Shown: positions 27,043-35,948, counted from the stretch's first letter. The stretch is DNA of 64,000 bases from Allolucifera butyrica (GCF_900476375.1 NZ_UPPP01000059.1:44489-108488); one strand, 5' to 3'. Program-made: numbers and translations. Notes: generated by a model from the sequence alone, not told the origin.

Positions 27043-28116
27043 ATGATGGAAAAAAAGCCGAATCTCAAACAAGGTGTTACCTACCGGGATGCCGGTGTAG
27101 ATATTGATGCCGGTAACCGGGCCGTCGATTTAATGAAACAGCATGTCCGGGCCACATACCGTCAGGAGGTATTGGGCGATATTGGCGGTTTTGGCGGCTT
27201 GTTTGCTTTGAATCAGCATAAATATAAACAGCCTGTACTGGTTTCCGGCACGGATGGAGTCGGAACCAAGCTTCGTATTGCCCTGATGATGGACCGGCAT
27301 GATACCATTGGACAGGATGCCGTGGCCATGTGTGTGAATGATATTCTGGTTCAGGGAGCGGAGCCGCTGTTCTTTTTGGATTATCTGGCGGTTGGCAAAC
27401 TGGAGCCGGTGAAAGTGGCATCCATTGTCGGCGGTGTAGCCCGGGCCTGCCGTGAGTCCGGCTGTGCGCTAATTGGCGGGGAGACGGCGGAAATGGCGGG
27501 ATTCTATGCCGACGGCGAATATGATATTGCCGGATTTGCCGTAGGCGTTGTGGACAAGGAGCGGATTATTACCGGCGCTGCAATTTGTCCCGGTGATGTA
27601 ATACTCGGATTGCCGTCAAGCGGACTCCATTCCAACGGTTATTCGCTGGTACGGAAAATCTGCTTTGACGTCATGGGGTTTGCTGTGAACACGTATATCG
27701 AAAAATTAGGCAAAACACTGGGTGAGGAATTATTAACACCGACCCGGTTATATCCCAAAGTATGCTTGCCGCTTTTGCCGGAATTCACTATCAAAGGGAT
27801 GGTGCACATTACGGGCGGAGGATTTTACGATAATATTCCCCGGATCTTACCGGACGATTGTTCCGTGGAGATTGATACGGCCCTATGGCCCCAGCCGCCT
27901 ATCTTTGCAATGCTTCAGCAATGGGGCAGCGTGGCGTGGCCGGAAATGTACCGCACTTTTAATATGGGAATCGGCATGATGCTGATTGTGACTGCCGGAC
28001 AGGAAGACTTAATCCTCCGGTATTTAAAAAGCCGCGGTGAAGCCGCCTATAAAATTGGCCGGGTAGTTAGCGGAACCAGGGAGGTCGTCCTGAAAGGAGG
28101 CATTTTCGGTGTCTAA
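27043..28116 (+). CDS. purM: phosphoribosylformylglycinamidine cyclo-ligase
   Basis: AIR synthetase, closing the imidazole ring from FGAM with ATP. The 357-residue protein shows [26 protein letters not shown] (about 67-79), [17 protein letters not shown] and [14 protein letters not shown] 27043 or 27046 follows TGAGGTG. The end overlaps purN by 8 bases. The fold is the same as that of ThiL above. Confidence 0.97.
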   Translation: MMEKKPNLKQGVTYRDAGVDIDAGNRAVDLMKQHVRATYRQEVLGDIGGFGGLFALNQHKYKQPVLVSGTDGVGTKLRIALMMDRHDTIGQDAVAMCVNDILVQGAEPLFFLDYLAVGKLEPVKVASIVGGVARACRESGCALIGGETAEMAGFYADGEYDIAGFAVGVVDKERIITGAAICPGDVILGLPSSGLHSNGYSLVRKICFDVMGFAVNTYIEKLGKTLGEELLTPTRLYPKVCLPLLPEFTIKGMVHITGGGFYDNIPRILPDDCSVEIDTALWPQPPIFAMLQQWGSVAWPEMYRTFNMGIGMMLIVTAGQEDLILRYLKSRGEAAYKIGRVVSGTREVVLKGGIFGV

Positions 28117-28765
28117 AATCATTCTGGGAATCCTGGTATCTGGACGGGGCAGCAATTTACAGTCTATTTTAGATGCCATCCATGCAGAACGTTTGAATGC
28201 CAAAATCGGGGTGGTTATCAGTGATAATCCGGAGGCAAATGCCCTCAAACGGATTGCCGGCTTTGATATCCCGGGGGTCTGTATTGAAAGAAAAAACTTC
28301 ACTGCCAAACAGGATTTCGAAAAGGCGATCGCCGATGAGCTCAACATTCATCATGTTGAATTGGTTGTGCTGGCGGGATTTATGCGGATCTTAAGCCCCT
28401 ATTTCATTCAACGCTGTTTCGGTAAAATCATGAATATCCATCCGTCCTTGCTGCCGGCTTTTCCCGGGCTGGATGCCCAGCAGCAGGCGCTTCAATACGG
28501 AGCGAAAGTATCCGGCTGTACGGTTCATTTTATTGATCAGGGCATAGACACGGGCCCCATCATTTTGCAAGAGGCGGTGCCGGTTTTGGAAGAAGATACC
28601 GTCGAGACGCTGGCAGAGCGGATTCTGCACGTGGAACACATTTTGTATCCCCGGGCCATTGGATTGTATTGTGACGGACGTCTTTGCACCGAAAACCGCC
28701 GGGTACGGATTTTGCAAGAAGTAGAAGGGAAGGGTGATGATGAAAATGAAACGGGCCTTGATTAG
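28109..28765 (+). CDS. purN: phosphoribosylglycinamide formyltransferase
   Basis: Transfers a formyl group from 10-formyl-THF to [20 protein letters not shown] binds the ribotide phosphate, [12 protein letters not shown] and the catalytic set [12 protein letters not shown] and H...D in [16 protein letters not shown] are complete. It starts with GTG inside the end of purM, after AAAGGAGG, and overlaps purH by 32 bases. At 218 residues it is slightly longer than E. coli PurN because of a short basic C-terminal tail. Confidence 0.96.
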   Translation: MSKIILGILVSGRGSNLQSILDAIHAERLNAKIGVVISDNPEANALKRIAGFDIPGVCIERKNFTAKQDFEKAIADELNIHHVELVVLAGFMRILSPYFIQRCFGKIMNIHPSLLPAFPGLDAQQQALQYGAKVSGCTVHFIDQGIDTGPIILQEAVPVLEEDTVETLAERILHVEHILYPRAIGLYCDGRLCTENRRVRILQEVEGKGDDENETGLD

Positions 28766-30281
28766 TGTATCGGATAAAACCGGTATTGTGGAGTTTGCCA
28801 AAAAATTGCATGCCTTAGGGATTGGGATTGTATCCACGGGCGGAACGATGAAAGTTCTGCGGGAAGCAGGCATTCCTGTAACTTATGTCAGTGATGTGAC
28901 CGGATTTCCGGAAATCATGGACGGCCGGGTCAAAACCCTGAATCCTTATATTCACGGGGGGATTTTGGCGATACGGGATAATGAGCAGCATAAAGCGCAA
29001 ATGCGGCAGCATGGAATTCAGGGTATTGACATGGTCGTTGTAAACCTGTATCCGTTTCGCCAGACCATTGCCAAGCCGGATGTGACTTTGCATGATGCCG
29101 TGGAAAATATCGATATTGGCGGACCGGCTATGGTGAGGGCGGCGGCCAAAAATTTCCGTTACGTTGCCGTGGTTGTAAATCCGGGCCGTTATGAACAAAT
29201 ATTGCAGGAACTCGGCGGACAGGGGGAAGTTTCGCCGCGCACGCGCATGTTGCTCGCCCGGGAAGCCTTTCAGCATACGGCCGAATATGATGCTGCCATC
29301 AGTGGATATTTATCAGGGCAGCTGGGAGAAGGGATTTTTCCCGCAACGCTGCATAAAATCTGGGAAAAAGTGCAGGACTTGCGATATGGGGAAAATCCGC
29401 ATCAACAAGCGGCATTTTACCGGGATAAGTACGCGCCGGCTCATGGAATCGCTTATGCAAAACAGTTGCATGGCAAGGAATTGTCCTTTAACAATATTGT
29501 CGACGTGGAAGCAGCCTATGCGATCGCCGCGGAATTCGAACAACCGGCCGCTGCGATCATAAAACATACCAATCCCTGCGGCACCGGAACCGGTGCGAGT
29601 CTGGACGAAGCCTATGCCAAGGCCTATGAGGCGGATTCTGTTTCAGCGTATGGGGGGATTGTCGGCTTAAACCGTCCCGTGGATTTAGCGGTAGCGGAAA
29701 AAATCGGCGAAATTTTTCTGGAAGCCGTGATTGCTCCGGGGTACGAGCCGGAAGCAATGCAAGTTCTGACGCGCAAAAAGAATATTCGCTTGCTGGAAGC
29801 GCCTTTATTGACGGGGAGTTCCCGGATGATGGATATCAAACGCGTATCCGGCGGTATCCTGTTGCAGGAAACGGATCGGTATGACGCCGTACAAAACGAG
29901 ATGAAAGTAGTAACCAAACGGTGCCCTACCCCGGATGAATGGGAACAGCTTTTATTTGCCTGGAAAGTGGTTAAACATGTAAAGTCGAACGCCATTGTGA
30001 TTGCCGGCAATAATCAGACCTTTGGCGTAGGGGCCGGACAGATGAACCGGGTAGGAGCCGCGGCGATTGCGTTAGAGCAGGCCGGGGAGAAAGCCCGGGG
30101 GGCGGTTTTGGCATCGGACGCTTTTTTCCCGTTTCAGGATACGGTGAATGCGGCTGCCAAGGCCGGGGTTACGGCCATTATTCAGCCCGGTGGTTCGGTG
30201 CGGGACGAGGAATCCATTCAGGCGGCGGATGAGCAGGGGATTGCCATGGTATTTACCGGTGTACGCCATTTTAAACATTAA
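28734..30281 (+). CDS. purH: bifunctional AICAR formyltransferase / IMP cyclohydrolase
   Basis: Performs the last two steps to IMP. The 515-residue protein has the cyclohydrolase domain first ([40 protein letters not shown]) and the formyltransferase domain after about residue 200, with the catalytic KHTNPCGTG (Lys-His) and the C-terminal VMVFTGVRHFKH signature. Start among clustered ATGs at 28734-28746 after GAAGGGAAGGG; it lies inside the 3' end of purN. Normal length and motifs. Confidence 0.97.
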   Translation: MMMKMKRALISVSDKTGIVEFAKKLHALGIGIVSTGGTMKVLREAGIPVTYVSDVTGFPEIMDGRVKTLNPYIHGGILAIRDNEQHKAQMRQHGIQGIDMVVVNLYPFRQTIAKPDVTLHDAVENIDIGGPAMVRAAAKNFRYVAVVVNPGRYEQILQELGGQGEVSPRTRMLLAREAFQHTAEYDAAISGYLSGQLGEGIFPATLHKIWEKVQDLRYGENPHQQAAFYRDKYAPAHGIAYAKQLHGKELSFNNIVDVEAAYAIAAEFEQPAAAIIKHTNPCGTGTGASLDEAYAKAYEADSVSAYGGIVGLNRPVDLAVAEKIGEIFLEAVIAPGYEPEAMQVLTRKKNIRLLEAPLLTGSSRMMDIKRVSGGILLQETDRYDAVQNEMKVVTKRCPTPDEWEQLLFAWKVVKHVKSNAIVIAGNNQTFGVGAGQMNRVGAAAIALEQAGEKARGAVLASDAFFPFQDTVNAAAKAGVTAIIQPGGSVRDEESIQAADEQGIAMVFTGVRHFKH

Positions 30282-30309
30282 GCGCTATTTTGAACGTGAG
30301 GTGTTTTGT

Positions 30310-31584
30310 TTGCGGATATTAGTTGTTGGCAGTGGTGGCCGGGAACATGCGCTGGCCTGGAAACTGTCTTTAAGTCCCCGGGTAGCGGAAGTTTACTGTG
30401 CGCCCGGTAATCCCGGAATTGGGAAAATTGCCCGGTGTGTGAATATTGATAGTAATGACCGGGAGGCACTATGTGCGTTTGCGATAAAAAATAAAGTGGA
30501 TTTGACCGTGGTTGGGCCGGAAGTACCTCTGGTTAATGGGATTGTCGATTATTTTACCGCCCGGGGACTTAGAATTTTCGGACCCTCCCGCCAGGCGGCC
30601 CAAATTGAAGGTTCAAAAACGTTTGCCAAGGAATTGATGCAGAAATATCATATTCCTACGGCTCAGTTCCGGGTATTTTCCCGGGCGGAAGAAGCCAGGC
30701 AATATGTTGTCCGGCAAGGGGCCCCGATCGTTATAAAGGCGGACGGACTCGCTGCCGGTAAAGGGGTCGTAGTGGCCATGACGCTGGAAGAGGCGCTGGC
30801 CGCAATTGACAGGATCATGCAGGATGCGGTGTTTGGCGAGGCGGGGCGCCAGATCGTTGTGGAGGAATATTTAACCGGCGAAGAGGCCTCTTTGCTGGCG
30901 TTTACCGATGGCTATACTGTTTCTCCCATGGTGGCCGCTCAGGACCACAAACGGATATTTGACCACGACCGGGGCCCCAATACAGGCGGAATGGGCGCTT
31001 ATGCCCCGGCGCCGGTTGTTACGCCCGCGATTCAGACGAGGATTATCCGGGAAATTTTACAGCCCACGGTGGATGCTATGCGCCAGGAAGGCTGCATTTA
31101 TCAAGGTTGTCTCTATGCCGGACTGATGATTACCCCGGAAGGACCCAAAGTGATTGAATTTAATGCCCGATTTGGCGACCCGGAAACCCAGGTTGTTTTG
31201 CCTCTCCTCGATTCTGATTTGGTGAATATTATGGAGGCCTGTCTGGATGGAAAACTTCACACGGCCGACATTGTTTGGAAAGAGGAAGCGGCCGTTTGTG
31301 TAGTGCTGGCAGCGGGAGGGTATCCCGGGTCCTATGCTCAGGGCGATGTCATTCACGGATTTGAGAGGGCTGAAGCCGAGGGGGCCTGTGTGTTTCATGC
31401 CGGTACAAGACAACAAGACGGACAAATTGTTACAGGGGGAGGCCGCGTTTTGGGAGTTACGGCAAGTGCGGCGTCAATTTCCCTGGCGGTTGAAAGAGTG
31501 TACAAAGCGGTTGGTAAAATCAGTTTTACCGGGATGCAATACCGGACCGATATTGCCTATCGTGCGTTGCAAAGAGCCAGGTAA
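30310..31584 (+). CDS. purD: phosphoribosylamine-glycine ligase
   Basis: GAR synthetase with an ATP-grasp fold, 424 residues. RILVVGSGGREHALAWKL at the N-terminus, VVGPEVPLVNGI, the phosphate loop KADGLAAGKGVVVA (about 143-156), and the metal site EFNARFGDPETQVVLP (about 283-298) are intact. The TTG at 30310 is chosen because AGGTG lies 6 bases upstream and it yields the family N-terminus; the longer ATG frame runs back into purH. The terminator that overlapped its stop codon has been broken by an IS element. Confidence 0.95.
   Translation: MRILVVGSGGREHALAWKLSLSPRVAEVYCAPGNPGIGKIARCVNIDSNDREALCAFAIKNKVDLTVVGPEVPLVNGIVDYFTARGLRIFGPSRQAAQIEGSKTFAKELMQKYHIPTAQFRVFSRAEEARQYVVRQGAPIVIKADGLAAGKGVVVAMTLEEALAAIDRIMQDAVFGEAGRQIVVEEYLTGEEASLLAFTDGYTVSPMVAAQDHKRIFDHDRGPNTGGMGAYAPAPVVTPAIQTRIIREILQPTVDAMRQEGCIYQGCLYAGLMITPEGPKVIEFNARFGDPETQVVLPLLDSDLVNIMEACLDGKLHTADIVWKEEAAVCVVLAAGGYPGSYAQGDVIHGFERAEAEGACVFHAGTRQQDGQIVTGGGRVLGVTASAASISLAVERVYKAVGKISFTGMQYRTDIAYRALQRAR
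31571..31581 (+). terminator. left arm of the purD terminator, split by the IS
   Basis: AAAGAGCCAGG at the end of purD is complementary to CCCGGGCTCTTT followed by TTTT at 32865-32880. If the IS and one copy of ATT are removed, the two arms make a terminator with an 8-base perfect lower stem spanning the purD stop. The arms are now 1.28 kb apart. Confidence 0.7.
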
Positions 31585-31623
31585 TAATTTGAACTGACCC
31601 CAAAAAGTTAGACAAAAATTAAA

Positions 31624-32424
31624 TTAAGCAGCCGAGAGGGCTTGTTGTCTGTGAGAAGCAGGCGGCAAGCCCTTTAGCTTTGCCTTGATCCGTCGGTGAT
31701 TGTAGTATTCGAGATAATCGATAAGTTCGGCTTTGAAGTGCTCTATCGAATCAAATTCTTGCAGGTATAACAGCTCGCTCTTAAGCAGACCGAAGAAGTT
31801 CTCCATTACGGCATTGTCCAAGCAGTTGCCCTTCCGGCTCATACTCTGCCGGATGCCCTTGGTCTTGAGCATCCCCCGATAGTGTTTATGCTGGTATTGC
31901 CATCCCTGGTCAGAGTGGAGAATGAGGTTTGTATTGTCCGGGATGTGGGCAAATGCCTTGTCTAGCATGGAAGTCACCAAAGACAATGCCGGTCTGGCTG
32001 AAATGGTATAGCTAATAATATCCCTGCTATACAAATCAAGAATTGGAGACAGATATAACTTTTGCCCAAACAAGCTGAATTCAGTGATATCCGTAACCCA
32101 TTTTTGATTCGGCATCGCTGCCTCAAAGTCACGATTCAGCAGATTCGGTGCAACCTTACCAACTTCTCCTTTATAGGAGCGATACTTTTTCATTCGTACC
32201 CTACACATGATTCCCAGTTCCTTCATCAAGCGTTGTACGGTTTTATGGTTGATACAACAGCCACGGTTATGTAATTCCAGTGTAATACGCCGATAGCCCA
32301 ACCGACCACGGTTTTGATGGTAAATATGCGTGATTTGTTCCTTGATGTTGCTGTATTTATCAGGTTTCATCCTCAGTTTAGTGTAATAGTAATATGTTGA
32401 GCGTGGAATTCCAGCCAACTGCAA
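31624..32424 (-). CDS. IS3-family transposase OrfB (DDE integrase)
   Basis: The catalytic subunit, 266 residues as annotated from TTG 32424. The integrase core shows the DDE triad: Asp in WVTDITEF, Asp in LHSDQGWQY and Glu in NCLDNAVMENFFGLLKSE. A HTH_21-type segment (GRLGYRRITLELHNRG) precedes the core. OrfB lies in the -1 frame relative to OrfA and its frame stays open back across the OrfA end (AQVVWELRQKYKI), so the active transposase is probably an OrfAB fusion made by programmed frameshifting. No stop or deletion damages it. Confidence 0.93.
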   Translation of the reverse strand: MQLAGIPRSTYYYYTKLRMKPDKYSNIKEQITHIYHQNRGRLGYRRITLELHNRGCCINHKTVQRLMKELGIMCRVRMKKYRSYKGEVGKVAPNLLNRDFEAAMPNQKWVTDITEFSLFGQKLYLSPILDLYSRDIISYTISARPALSLVTSMLDKAFAHIPDNTNLILHSDQGWQYQHKHYRGMLKTKGIRQSMSRKGNCLDNAVMENFFGLLKSELLYLQEFDSIEHFKAELIDYLEYYNHRRIKAKLKGLPPASHRQQALSAA

Positions 32425-32462
32425 CAGCGCCGTAATCTTATATTTCTGCCTCAGCTCCCAGA

Positions 32463-32801
32463 CTACTTGCGCTTTCTGTTTTGCTGTTCCTCTTTGAAAA
32501 CTAAGGCATTCAATTTTTTTAAGTAATCAATCTCCATTTTCAGACGCTGATTTTCTGCCAGTAAATCTTCTTCCACTTGTTTCGGCAATGTTGCAGGACG
32601 CCCTGTGCTTTTGCGTCCTCTGCGATCCACATACAGCGATTCTGCCCCTTCTGTAAGATAAACTCGCTCCCATTGCTGTATTTTACTTCGACCTTTGATT
32701 CCGTATTTTTTCATAGCTTCGTTATAGCTGATGTGATTGTTTAATACGTCTTCTACAACACGTTGTTTGAATTCACCGCTGAACAGTTTCCCTTTTGGCA
32801 T
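32463..32801 (-). CDS. IS3-family transposase OrfA (HTH)
   Basis: The 112-residue DNA-binding subunit. The N-terminal helix-turn-helix (FKQRVVEDVLNNHISYNEAMKKYGI) recognises the IS ends. A C-terminal leucine-zipper region (LAENQRLKMEIDYLKKLNAL) mediates multimerisation. OrfA alone usually acts as an inhibitor, while the OrfAB fusion transposes. The start is just inside the right inverted repeat. Confidence 0.92.
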   Translation of the reverse strand: MPKGKLFSGEFKQRVVEDVLNNHISYNEAMKKYGIKGRSKIQQWERVYLTEGAESLYVDRRGRKSTGRPATLPKQVEEDLLAENQRLKMEIDYLKKLNALVFKEEQQNRKRK

Positions 32802-32882
32802 AAAAACACCCCCAAAGTTATTTCAGTATACCATACTGTCTAACTTTGGGGGTGCAGTTCAATTCCCGGGCTCTTTTTTTAT

Positions 32883-32911
32883 TTGACACCGTTTCCGGGA
32901 GTTTCTATAAT
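32883..32911 (+). promoter_or_regulatory. consensus sigma-A promoter of the tetR gene
   Basis: TTGACA at 32883-32888, 17 bases, TATAAT at 32906-32911: both hexamers match consensus. It lies just right of the IS. Confidence 0.88.
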
Positions 32912-32940
32912 GAATATGTATAATCTTTCTGGAGGCGCTT

Positions 32941-33564
32941 ATGAATTATATTCGGGAGAGTACGGGTTCGGAGGATTTACGCACGAAGCGCCAGCATATT
33001 CTGGATGCGGCGTATGTTGTTTTTTCCCGCAAAGGGTACCATAGGGCAACGGTGGATGAAATTATTGCTTTGGCGGATACGGGGAAAGGGACAGTATATA
33101 ATTATTTTGTCAACAAAGAACAACTGTTTTATACGTTGATTATGGAAAAAAGCGCACCCTTTGAAGCAGCTCTAATGCAACTGGTTGCTGCAAAGGAGCC
33201 GGCTCTGGAAAAAGTAGAAAAAGCAGTCAAATTATTTTTACACTTTTTTATGGAAAATGGTGATTTGTGGCGGGTAATGATGCATGAAATCCGCGGGTTG
33301 AGCTGTGAAAAAGCTTCCGGTTTGAAAGAAGGCCAGAAAGAAAAATACCAGGACTGGTTTAACCGGACGATTGGTGCTCTGGCTCAGATTTTGCAGGATG
33401 GAATTGCCCAGGAAACGATCCGGGATTGCGATGTTACCAAGTCGGCTTATGGTCTTTTTAGTGTTATTCTGATGATGGTATTTCAAAAGTTTGTCGGTGA
33501 CGACATTAGCGGCATGGCCCATATGACGGCAGATATTTTTTTGTATGGAATTGCTAAAAAGTAA
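32941..33564 (+). CDS. TetR/AcrR-family transcriptional regulator
   Basis: A 207-residue repressor. The N-terminal TetR helix-turn-helix (ILDAAYVVFSRKGYHRATVDEIIALADTGKGTVYNYFVNKEQL, about residues 18-60) is standard. The C-terminal ligand domain (about 80-205) resembles no subgroup I can name. It starts at ATG 32941 after TGGAGGC. It has a strong promoter with no overlapping palindrome. A TTGACTGGTTAGTCGA palindrome at 33583-33598, just after the gene, is a possible operator. Target genes and ligand are unknown. Confidence 0.88.
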   Translation: MNYIRESTGSEDLRTKRQHILDAAYVVFSRKGYHRATVDEIIALADTGKGTVYNYFVNKEQLFYTLIMEKSAPFEAALMQLVAAKEPALEKVEKAVKLFLHFFMENGDLWRVMMHEIRGLSCEKASGLKEGQKEKYQDWFNRTIGALAQILQDGIAQETIRDCDVTKSAYGLFSVILMMVFQKFVGDDISGMAHMTADIFLYGIAKK

Positions 33565-33582
33565 TTATTTTTATAACGCAGA

Positions 33583-33598
33583 TTGACTGGTTAGTCGA
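33583..33598. promoter_or_regulatory. TTGACTGGTTAGTCGA palindrome, possible TetR operator
   Basis: GACT-GGTT-AGTC with partly symmetric flanks, the shape of many TetR/AcrR operators. It is 18 bases after the tetR stop and not obviously placed over a promoter. Confidence 0.3.
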
Positions 33599-33643
33599 TT
33601 TCTGGAAAAATCGTTTTTAGCTGTATGACTAAGAACGTCCAAT

Positions 33644-33670
33644 AGCATGCGCAAGCATGCTGTTTTTTTT
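33644..33670 (+). terminator. tetR terminator
   Basis: AGCATGC-GCAA-GCATGCT followed by GTTTTTTTT. Confidence 0.85.
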
Positions 33671-33679
33671 ATATAGTTT

Positions 33680-33736
33680 CTTCTGCGCCCTGAGCCCTGC
33701 ACCACGAGCCGAAAAACCGCATCAGCGGTTTTTCTT
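33680..33736. repeat. dispersed intergenic repeat, copy A
   Basis: A TTCTGCGCC-CTGAGCC...CACGAGCCG stretch ends in the hairpin AAAAACCGC-ATCA-GCGGTTTTT. It closely resembles copies at 56540-56596 and 61783-61826. All three are intergenic and end in the same CCGC-(A/G)TCA-GCGG hairpin, which can act as a terminator. Confidence 0.6.
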
Positions 33737-33776
33737 GAATTTTTTTCTTAAAATTTTAAATTTTCTATCATTTATA

Positions 33777-33805
33777 GCAGGAATTGAATCCTCTAGCGAG
33801 AATAT
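33777..33805 (+). promoter_or_regulatory. sigma-H-type promoter of the B12-mutase operon
   Basis: GCAGGAATT at 33777-33785, 11 bases, CGAGAATAT at 33797-33805. This matches RnAGGAwWW-N11-RnnGAATww apart from the first base of the -10 block. The first operator palindrome begins 10 bases downstream, over the expected start site. Confidence 0.55.
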
Positions 33806-33814
33806 TAACAATTA

Positions 33815-33831
33815 GCTCATCAAAGATGAGC
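33815..33831. promoter_or_regulatory. operator palindrome 1, CTCATC-AAA-GATGAG
   Basis: GCTCATCAAAGATGAGC is a perfect palindrome around AAA. The same CTCATC-N3-GATGAG element occurs at 33852, 38073 and 41025 and nowhere else that I could find in the window. The FCD-type regulator encoded at 41070 is the likely binder (inference). Confidence 0.7.
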
Positions 33832-33851
33832 AATTAAAATCGTTTTATTTA

Positions 33852-33866
33852 CTCATCTTTGATGAG
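33852..33866. promoter_or_regulatory. operator palindrome 2, CTCATC-TTT-GATGAG
   Basis: Second copy, 36 bases centre to centre from the first, ending 30 bases before the start of the 77-residue gene. Paired sites could allow cooperative binding. Confidence 0.7.
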
Positions 33867-33896
33867 CGTACGATGAGACAAGTAAGGAGGGAAGGA

Positions 33897-34130
33897 ATGG
33901 ACGAGCCGTTAAAACGGGTTATGGATGCAATAGATGTGGAAACGTTTTTTGTTTGTTCCAATGAGGAGAGTGGACGAAGTTTAATGCTTGCACTATTACG
34001 TGGCTGGGGATTCAAGGATGTAGACATTGTTTTTGCCCGCTTTGAAGGGCCGGGAGTGAGAGTACGGGGAAGAGCCTATGTACATCGTCCGGCAGATAAA
34101 TACGGCTGGCTGAAACCGGAGGGAGAATAA
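33897..34130 (+). CDS. small protein of the mutase cluster, unknown family
   Basis: A 77-residue protein, first gene of the cluster, with no family I recognise. It is compact and mixed alpha/beta in appearance: VETFFVCSNEESGRSLMLAL, then WGFKDVDIVFARFEGPGVRV and a C-terminus ending YGWLKPEGE. ATG 33897 is 6 bases after AAGGAGG and is preferred over ATG 33873. The stop is 3 bases before the mutase ATG, so tight coupling is likely. It could be a small subunit or chaperone of the mutase, in the manner of the small OraS subunit of ornithine aminomutase, but there is no sequence match to OraS that I can see. Confidence 0.65.
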   Translation: MDEPLKRVMDAIDVETFFVCSNEESGRSLMLALLRGWGFKDVDIVFARFEGPGVRVRGRAYVHRPADKYGWLKPEGE

Positions 34131-34133
34131 ACC

Positions 34134-35948
34134 ATGAGCGTTTTACTGGCACCGTTGGATCCGGTTCACGATATTGGACTAAAAATGATTGCCAGAGAAC
34201 TGGAATGTGCCGGTTATCATACGATGTTATTACCGCCCGATTTAGCGGCGGAAGAAATCCTGGAACAAGCATTGCACGACGGTGGTGTGAGAACGCTGCT
34301 TTTAAGCCGTACCCTTGGTTACGGCGTGGGGGAGCTGTTGGGACGGTTTATTGACATGGCTGATGCCGCGGGAATTCGCAGTCGGGTCAGGATTGCCATC
34401 GGTGGTATGGCGATCCGGGCGGAACTGGCGGCGGAACTTGGGTTTGACGGCGGCTTTGGCCCGGGAACGAACCCTGAGGAAGTGGTGGCTTTTGTAGCGG
34501 GGCGCGAATATAAACCGGATGTGGTGCGTTCAAAAAAGGGCAAGACCGATATGACAGTCGGCTATGATTATGCCTATCTTCATGCAGCCATTGGCAAACA
34601 ATTGGAACAGATAAGCGACAGGATTCTGGCCTGGGTGAAAAACAAGACCTCGCCGGGAGTCGAACGGGCCCGTTTACGGGACGAAATCTGGGATGTAAAT
34701 GTTTGGCGGCGGCGGGAGGGAAACAGCCGTTTGTTTGAGCAGTATTCCGCTTTATGCAGTGATATACCAGGCAAATTTTACAAGACGGGGGAACTTCATC
34801 CTAAAACCAGACGGTTAAACCGGCAGGAGATTGAGGGGTTGGAGCGATATCTTGCCGCGATAAGGGCGCAGGTGGGCGGAGAGGGGCTGCAGCATGGCCG
34901 TAAAAAGCCGCTGGTATTTAATCAGTATGGCACAGGCTGTCCCTTCATGGATATCGGCCATATTTTAGCCAGTGAAGCCTGGGGGGTGGACGGAGTCGTT
35001 CATTTTGACCCTTCCTGGGGAGCGCGAACGGAAGGATTTCTGGACGGTGTTCTAACTCACCAGGAAGACGGTACCGTCATTACTCCCGCTAATTTGAACC
35101 GGATCCGGTCGGCGCTGCAACCGTCGACCTTATGGCAAGTGAGAGCGCACCGCGGGTTAAATACGCCGGAAACGGTGGTTTTGGCGGGAAAACTGGGAGC
35201 CGATCTGACTAAAATCAATATTTGCTATGGTGCACTGGGAGCGGGAACGGACCCGGAACGCATGACCGTCGATGGCTATCATTCGATTTTATATGCACAA
35301 AAATATAGCTTGCCTTTCGATGTTGTGACCAACGAGGAATTATGCGGTGTTCCGGCGTACAAGGCGTTTGCGGGCATGCTGATTGTTGCGGATTTATCGG
35401 TACGGCTCGGCGCCAGGCCGATTCTGCAGCCATTGTTTGCCTATTCACCGGAAGTTATGATCCATGGTTACATGACCGATAATTATGTGGATTTCAACGC
35501 AGCGAAAATTACGGCTCTGCGTTCGATTATTAACGCTCCCATATGGCCTGGTGCGCCCATTGGCTTTCTGACCCATACGGAAGACCGTGTTCAAGCGGCT
35601 ATGACGACGGCCCTGCATGCCTGTCTGGCCGCGTCTCTGGAAGTCGATGCGATTTCCATTGCCTCCACTGATGAGGCATACTCAGGCGGGCCAATTTCCG
35701 TTCCGGCTAAGATCGATACGTTACAAGCTGTAAAAGAAGGGTTCCGGTTTTTGGGACAAACCAGGATCCAACCCGGTCCCAAGGCAGCCGAACAGGCAGA
35801 AGTGATGGTGGAAAGGATTGGACGCGTACTGGACGAGGTTATCGACTGCGGCAATTTTGTAGAAGCTATGCACCGCGGAATTTTAGGCAGCAGGCAAGAA
35901 GGGGCCTATCCCGGACGAATCGGCAGGGACTCAGTTAAAACATTGTAG
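34134..35948 (+). CDS. cobalamin-dependent mutase, fused B12-binding and GlmE-like barrel domains
   Basis: A 604-residue enzyme. About residues 1-125 form a B12-binding Rossmann fold: DPVHDIG (histidine that would ligate cobalt), LLLSRTLGYG and IAIGGMAI follow the DxHxxG-S/TxL-GG pattern, although Asp is three rather than two residues before His. A helical linker (about 140-250) precedes a TIM-barrel domain (about 255-600) that resembles the epsilon subunit of glutamate mutase (INICYGALGAG, ELCGVPAYKAF). Such enzymes perform radical 1,2-rearrangements with adenosylcobalamin. The N-terminal B12 domain is unlike GlmES, OraE or Mgm and recalls IcmF. Substrate unknown; both a carbon-skeleton mutase and an aminomutase are possible. 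Confidence 0.75.
   Translation: MSVLLAPLDPVHDIGLKMIARELECAGYHTMLLPPDLAAEEILEQALHDGGVRTLLLSRTLGYGVGELLGRFIDMADAAGIRSRVRIAIGGMAIRAELAAELGFDGGFGPGTNPEEVVAFVAGREYKPDVVRSKKGKTDMTVGYDYAYLHAAIGKQLEQISDRILAWVKNKTSPGVERARLRDEIWDVNVWRRREGNSRLFEQYSALCSDIPGKFYKTGELHPKTRRLNRQEIEGLERYLAAIRAQVGGEGLQHGRKKPLVFNQYGTGCPFMDIGHILASEAWGVDGVVHFDPSWGARTEGFLDGVLTHQEDGTVITPANLNRIRSALQPSTLWQVRAHRGLNTPETVVLAGKLGADLTKINICYGALGAGTDPERMTVDGYHSILYAQKYSLPFDVVTNEELCGVPAYKAFAGMLIVADLSVRLGARPILQPLFAYSPEVMIHGYMTDNYVDFNAAKITALRSIINAPIWPGAPIGFLTHTEDRVQAAMTTALHACLAASLEVDAISIASTDEAYSGGPISVPAKIDTLQAVKEGFRFLGQTRIQPGPKAAEQAEVMVERIGRVLDEVIDCGNFVEAMHRGILGSRQEGAYPGRIGRDSVKTL

Larger units (their letters stand above)
31590..32861. mobile_element. 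IS3-family (IS150-like) insertion sequence, complete
   Basis: 1272 bases bounded by inverted repeats TGAACTGACCCCAAAAAGTT (left) and the complement of TGAACTGCACCCCCAAAGTT (right), both continuing AGACA. A 3-base direct repeat ATT flanks it (31587-31589 and 32862-32864). It carries orfA and orfB in two frames on the minus strand, both intact, so it may be active. The ends match the TG...CA pattern of the family. Confidence 0.93.

Noticed and set aside
33897..34130. Small first gene considered as OraS, the small subunit of ornithine aminomutase
   Set aside because: Length and sequence do not match OraS and the OraE-type C-terminal B12 layout is absent, so the name was not used.
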